Below, one piece after another: positions 62,685-64,000 of a stretch of DNA of 64,000 nt (its first letter is position 1; every line of letters starts with the position of its first letter). Source of the stretch: Methanooceanicella nereidis (lineage in GTDB: Archaea; Halobacteriota; Methanocellia; Methanocellales; Methanocellaceae); contig NZ_PGCK01000005.1 in NCBI RefSeq assembly GCF_021023085.1, forward strand, positions 167,846 through 231,845. The letters run 5' to 3'. Below the pieces are notes generated by a model. The model saw only the letters and a program-made list of their open reading frames with translations. It made no database searches and was not told where the DNA came from. Both the position numbers and the translations under genes were made by a program.

Positions 62685-63215
62685 TCAGATGTTATATCCT
62701 GCGTTGATCATGTCCTCTCTCTGCAGGATTATCATTTCCCCGATGTCCTCTTCAATGCGCTGTCCTGTCCTTTCAAGCTCCCTGGCACGCAGCCCTAAGG
62801 TCCCGCCCTTGTTGGCGCTGGTGCTGATGTTCTCCGCTATCAGTTCCAGGATGGAGACAAGCTCGCGCCTTCCGGATACTTTTTCGGCGTCGAGGCACCC
62901 TATGATCTCGTAAATGTCGCAGGCATCCCTTTTGACCTGCTCTATAAGGCCTTTTACCATGCCGTACTCGCGAAGTTCGCATCCTTCGCAGCTTTCGTTG
63001 GTGAACGGGTTGCCTCTGCCGATGAACCACAGCTTATGAGTGCTCCGGTAATAATAATCAGTCGCATCTTTACTAAGATACTGGCAGTTAGTGCAGTCCT
63101 GCTTTTGCCAGTTCTTACAGTCTCTCCTTATGCCGCGAGCGTCCATGTGGATACCTTTCTTGCATATCCCACCGGTAGGCCTCACGTACTTACAACTCGC
63201 ACATGTCCTGGTCAT
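62685..63215 (-). CDS. Cys-rich hypothetical protein with possible zinc-binding motifs
   Basis: A 176-residue protein. The first 90 residues contain many Cys: CASCKYVRPTGGICKKG, DCKNWQKQDCTNCQYL and SCEGCELREYG. The pairs are spaced as in zinc ribbons or iron-sulfur sites. The rest is helical, with a central GRRELVSILELIAENIS, ending GEMIILQREDMI. No family is recognised. GGAGGT lies seven bases before ATG 63215. It has no clear operon partners. A redox or nucleic-acid-binding role is possible but not shown. Confidence 0.6.
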   Translation of the reverse strand: MTRTCASCKYVRPTGGICKKGIHMDARGIRRDCKNWQKQDCTNCQYLSKDATDYYYRSTHKLWFIGRGNPFTNESCEGCELREYGMVKGLIEQVKRDACDIYEIIGCLDAEKVSGRRELVSILELIAENISTSANKGGTLGLRARELERTGQRIEEDIGEMIILQREDMINAGYNI

Positions 63216-63544
63216 TCTGATACCTCCTTTTGCCCGGTCAATATTGTATGGTCGTGCACAGGAAAACCGATATCCCCATAATCGCTTGCTGGCATATTAC
63301 GTTGAGATGACTCGACCATAATCATCGAAAATAACGTATAATTTAATAATAATATATTGATACCCAATAAATTGTTATGTAAATGGTTAAAAAATAATTT
63401 TATAAAACGAATTAAATAATATTAAATTATTGAAACAAGCGGTGAGGAGTTTAAAGTAAGCGATTTTATCTCATTTTTACCTATAAACCAGCCGATAGCT
63501 GAACAAAATTATTTTTAAATCATCTTTATGAGTGAATAATTTAA
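63216..63544. other. Gene-free A/T-rich region
   Basis: Upstream of the Cys-rich gene up to element C9. It is A/T rich. The left edge must hold that gene's promoter. I see no RNA gene, long repeat or convincing reading frame. Confidence 0.6.
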
Positions 63545-63876
63545 GGCTGTGCCTGTCGGATGGCAGGTAGACACGTAACCTCACAAAAACACAGAAACAC
63601 AAAAATTTTTCAGATTTTAAGGACACGAAAACCCTAAGGTTTACTCACTAAATCCCTAAGGCTCCAGTATCACCGTCAACGCACGAACACCTCTAACGCT
63701 CGGCTCAATGCTCAAAAAACACGAAATCACCAACGCTAAAACAAGGCCCGAACACTCTCAAAAACACTAAAGTTTAACGGCACTGTTGACGTTTACACGA
63801 TTAAAGAATACCAGACATAACAATATCAAAAAGGCGCAACACAAACCGAGTTATTAAACTTTCGTGCCCTTGGAGG
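63545..63876. repeat. Palindromic element C9, interrupted
   Basis: The left arm runs from 63545 to about 63780 and has a small rearrangement near 63705-63725 ('ctcaaaaaacacgaaatcac'). The centre, from about 63780 to 63855, matches C7 base for base as far as I compared by eye. The right arm begins but stops after 'ttggaggg' near 63876, where a new sequence starts. Confidence 0.85.
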
Positions 63877-64000
63877 GTGCTGTCCCGTTTTTTCTGTATT
63901 TTTATATTATTGGGTATATTTTTTAGCCCTGTACTTTCATATTATTGTTTGGAGAAAGATAACATGAAAGGTACAAGGCCGTATTCTTATAGGAGGTCTA
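63877..64000 (+). mobile_element. Probable left end of an insertion sequence with partial CDS
   Basis: At 63877 the palindromic arm is replaced by 'tgctgtcccgttttttctg', the kind of end seen in insertion sequences. A start codon follows at ATG 63964, 12 bases after TTTGGAG. The first codons read MKGTRPYSYRRS before the window ends. The product would be a transposase if the interpretation is right. The rest is outside the window. Confidence 0.4.

Noticed and set aside
62562..62798. A 78-codon + strand frame
   Set aside because: It starts across the inverted-repeat promoter and overlaps the Cys-rich gene on the other strand; no family resemblance.

Overview
The window is from a methanogenic archaeon and looks most like Methanocella (order Methanocellales). 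Archaeal markers are ribosomal protein L40e (41772), the tRNA-Ile2 agmatinylcytidine synthetase TiaS (43779), Sec61-beta (48514), an archaeal class I fructose-bisphosphate aldolase (60915) and a COG1395-type regulator (42747). The genus call rests on a 'SynChlorMet'-type radical SAM peptide-maturation cassette, a gene set I recall being named partly after Methanocella. I could not run a database search to confirm it.

Layout. 0.3-3.1 kb: an epimerase, a membrane-anchored polysaccharide deacetylase and a GT-A-like protein. 4.2-13.8 kb: a RiPP (ribosomal peptide) locus. It holds a PqqD-like recognition protein, two SPASM radical SAM enzymes, a Cys-periodic precursor, an HPr-kinase-like protein, an S26-type peptidase and a nucleotidyltransferase, with a divergent ABC exporter. 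14.4-19.5 kb: a GT-C membrane transferase, a second nucleotidyltransferase, a DUF354 protein and small membrane proteins. 19.8-32.4 kb: a surface-glycan locus. It has a UDP-sugar dehydrogenase, WecB and a flippase on the + strand. A seven-gene - strand operon adds a membrane protein, GT4, DUF354, a double GT2, and a dehydrogenase/aminotransferase/acetyltransferase trio for a diacetamido-uronic acid. Part of this locus is much more AT-rich than its surroundings. 32.6-40.6 kb: a ParB-like protein and the UDP-GlcNAc supply operon (two GlmU-like proteins, GlmM, GlmS), which feeds the glycan locus. 41.8-52.9 kb: housekeeping genes (L40e, TiaS, CBS and Usp proteins, an amidohydrolase, Sec61-beta, EngB, PurT, ferredoxin plus flavoprotein, tRNA-Arg). 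53.6-63.2 kb: a MarR regulator with an MFS pump, a second pump, a GYG-rich secreted protein, a PHP protein, an HTH-CBS regulator, aldolase and two unknowns.

The most striking structure is a family of long palindromic elements, nine in 64 kb. Each complete one has two inverted arms of about 250-270 bp around a variable centre. Seven complete elements lie at 3.1, 7.5, 10.8, 13.8, 33.7, 41.0 and 45.2 kb. Two incomplete ones sit at the window ends. In two of them the centre is a GxxExxY-family PD-(D/E)xK nuclease-like gene, intact at 11.0 kb and frameshifted at 3.4 kb. The other complete elements have only a short spacer. Three of them lie inside or beside the RiPP locus, and two nearly identical ones in opposite orientation bracket the glm operon. 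A second, smaller palindromic repeat family occurs at 42.1, 45.8 and 49.8 kb.

Several start codons were reassigned from ribosome-binding sites and family knowledge. glmS appears to start at AUU and the flippase at AUA. Two tiny membrane-protein genes were found that are too short for routine ORF calling.
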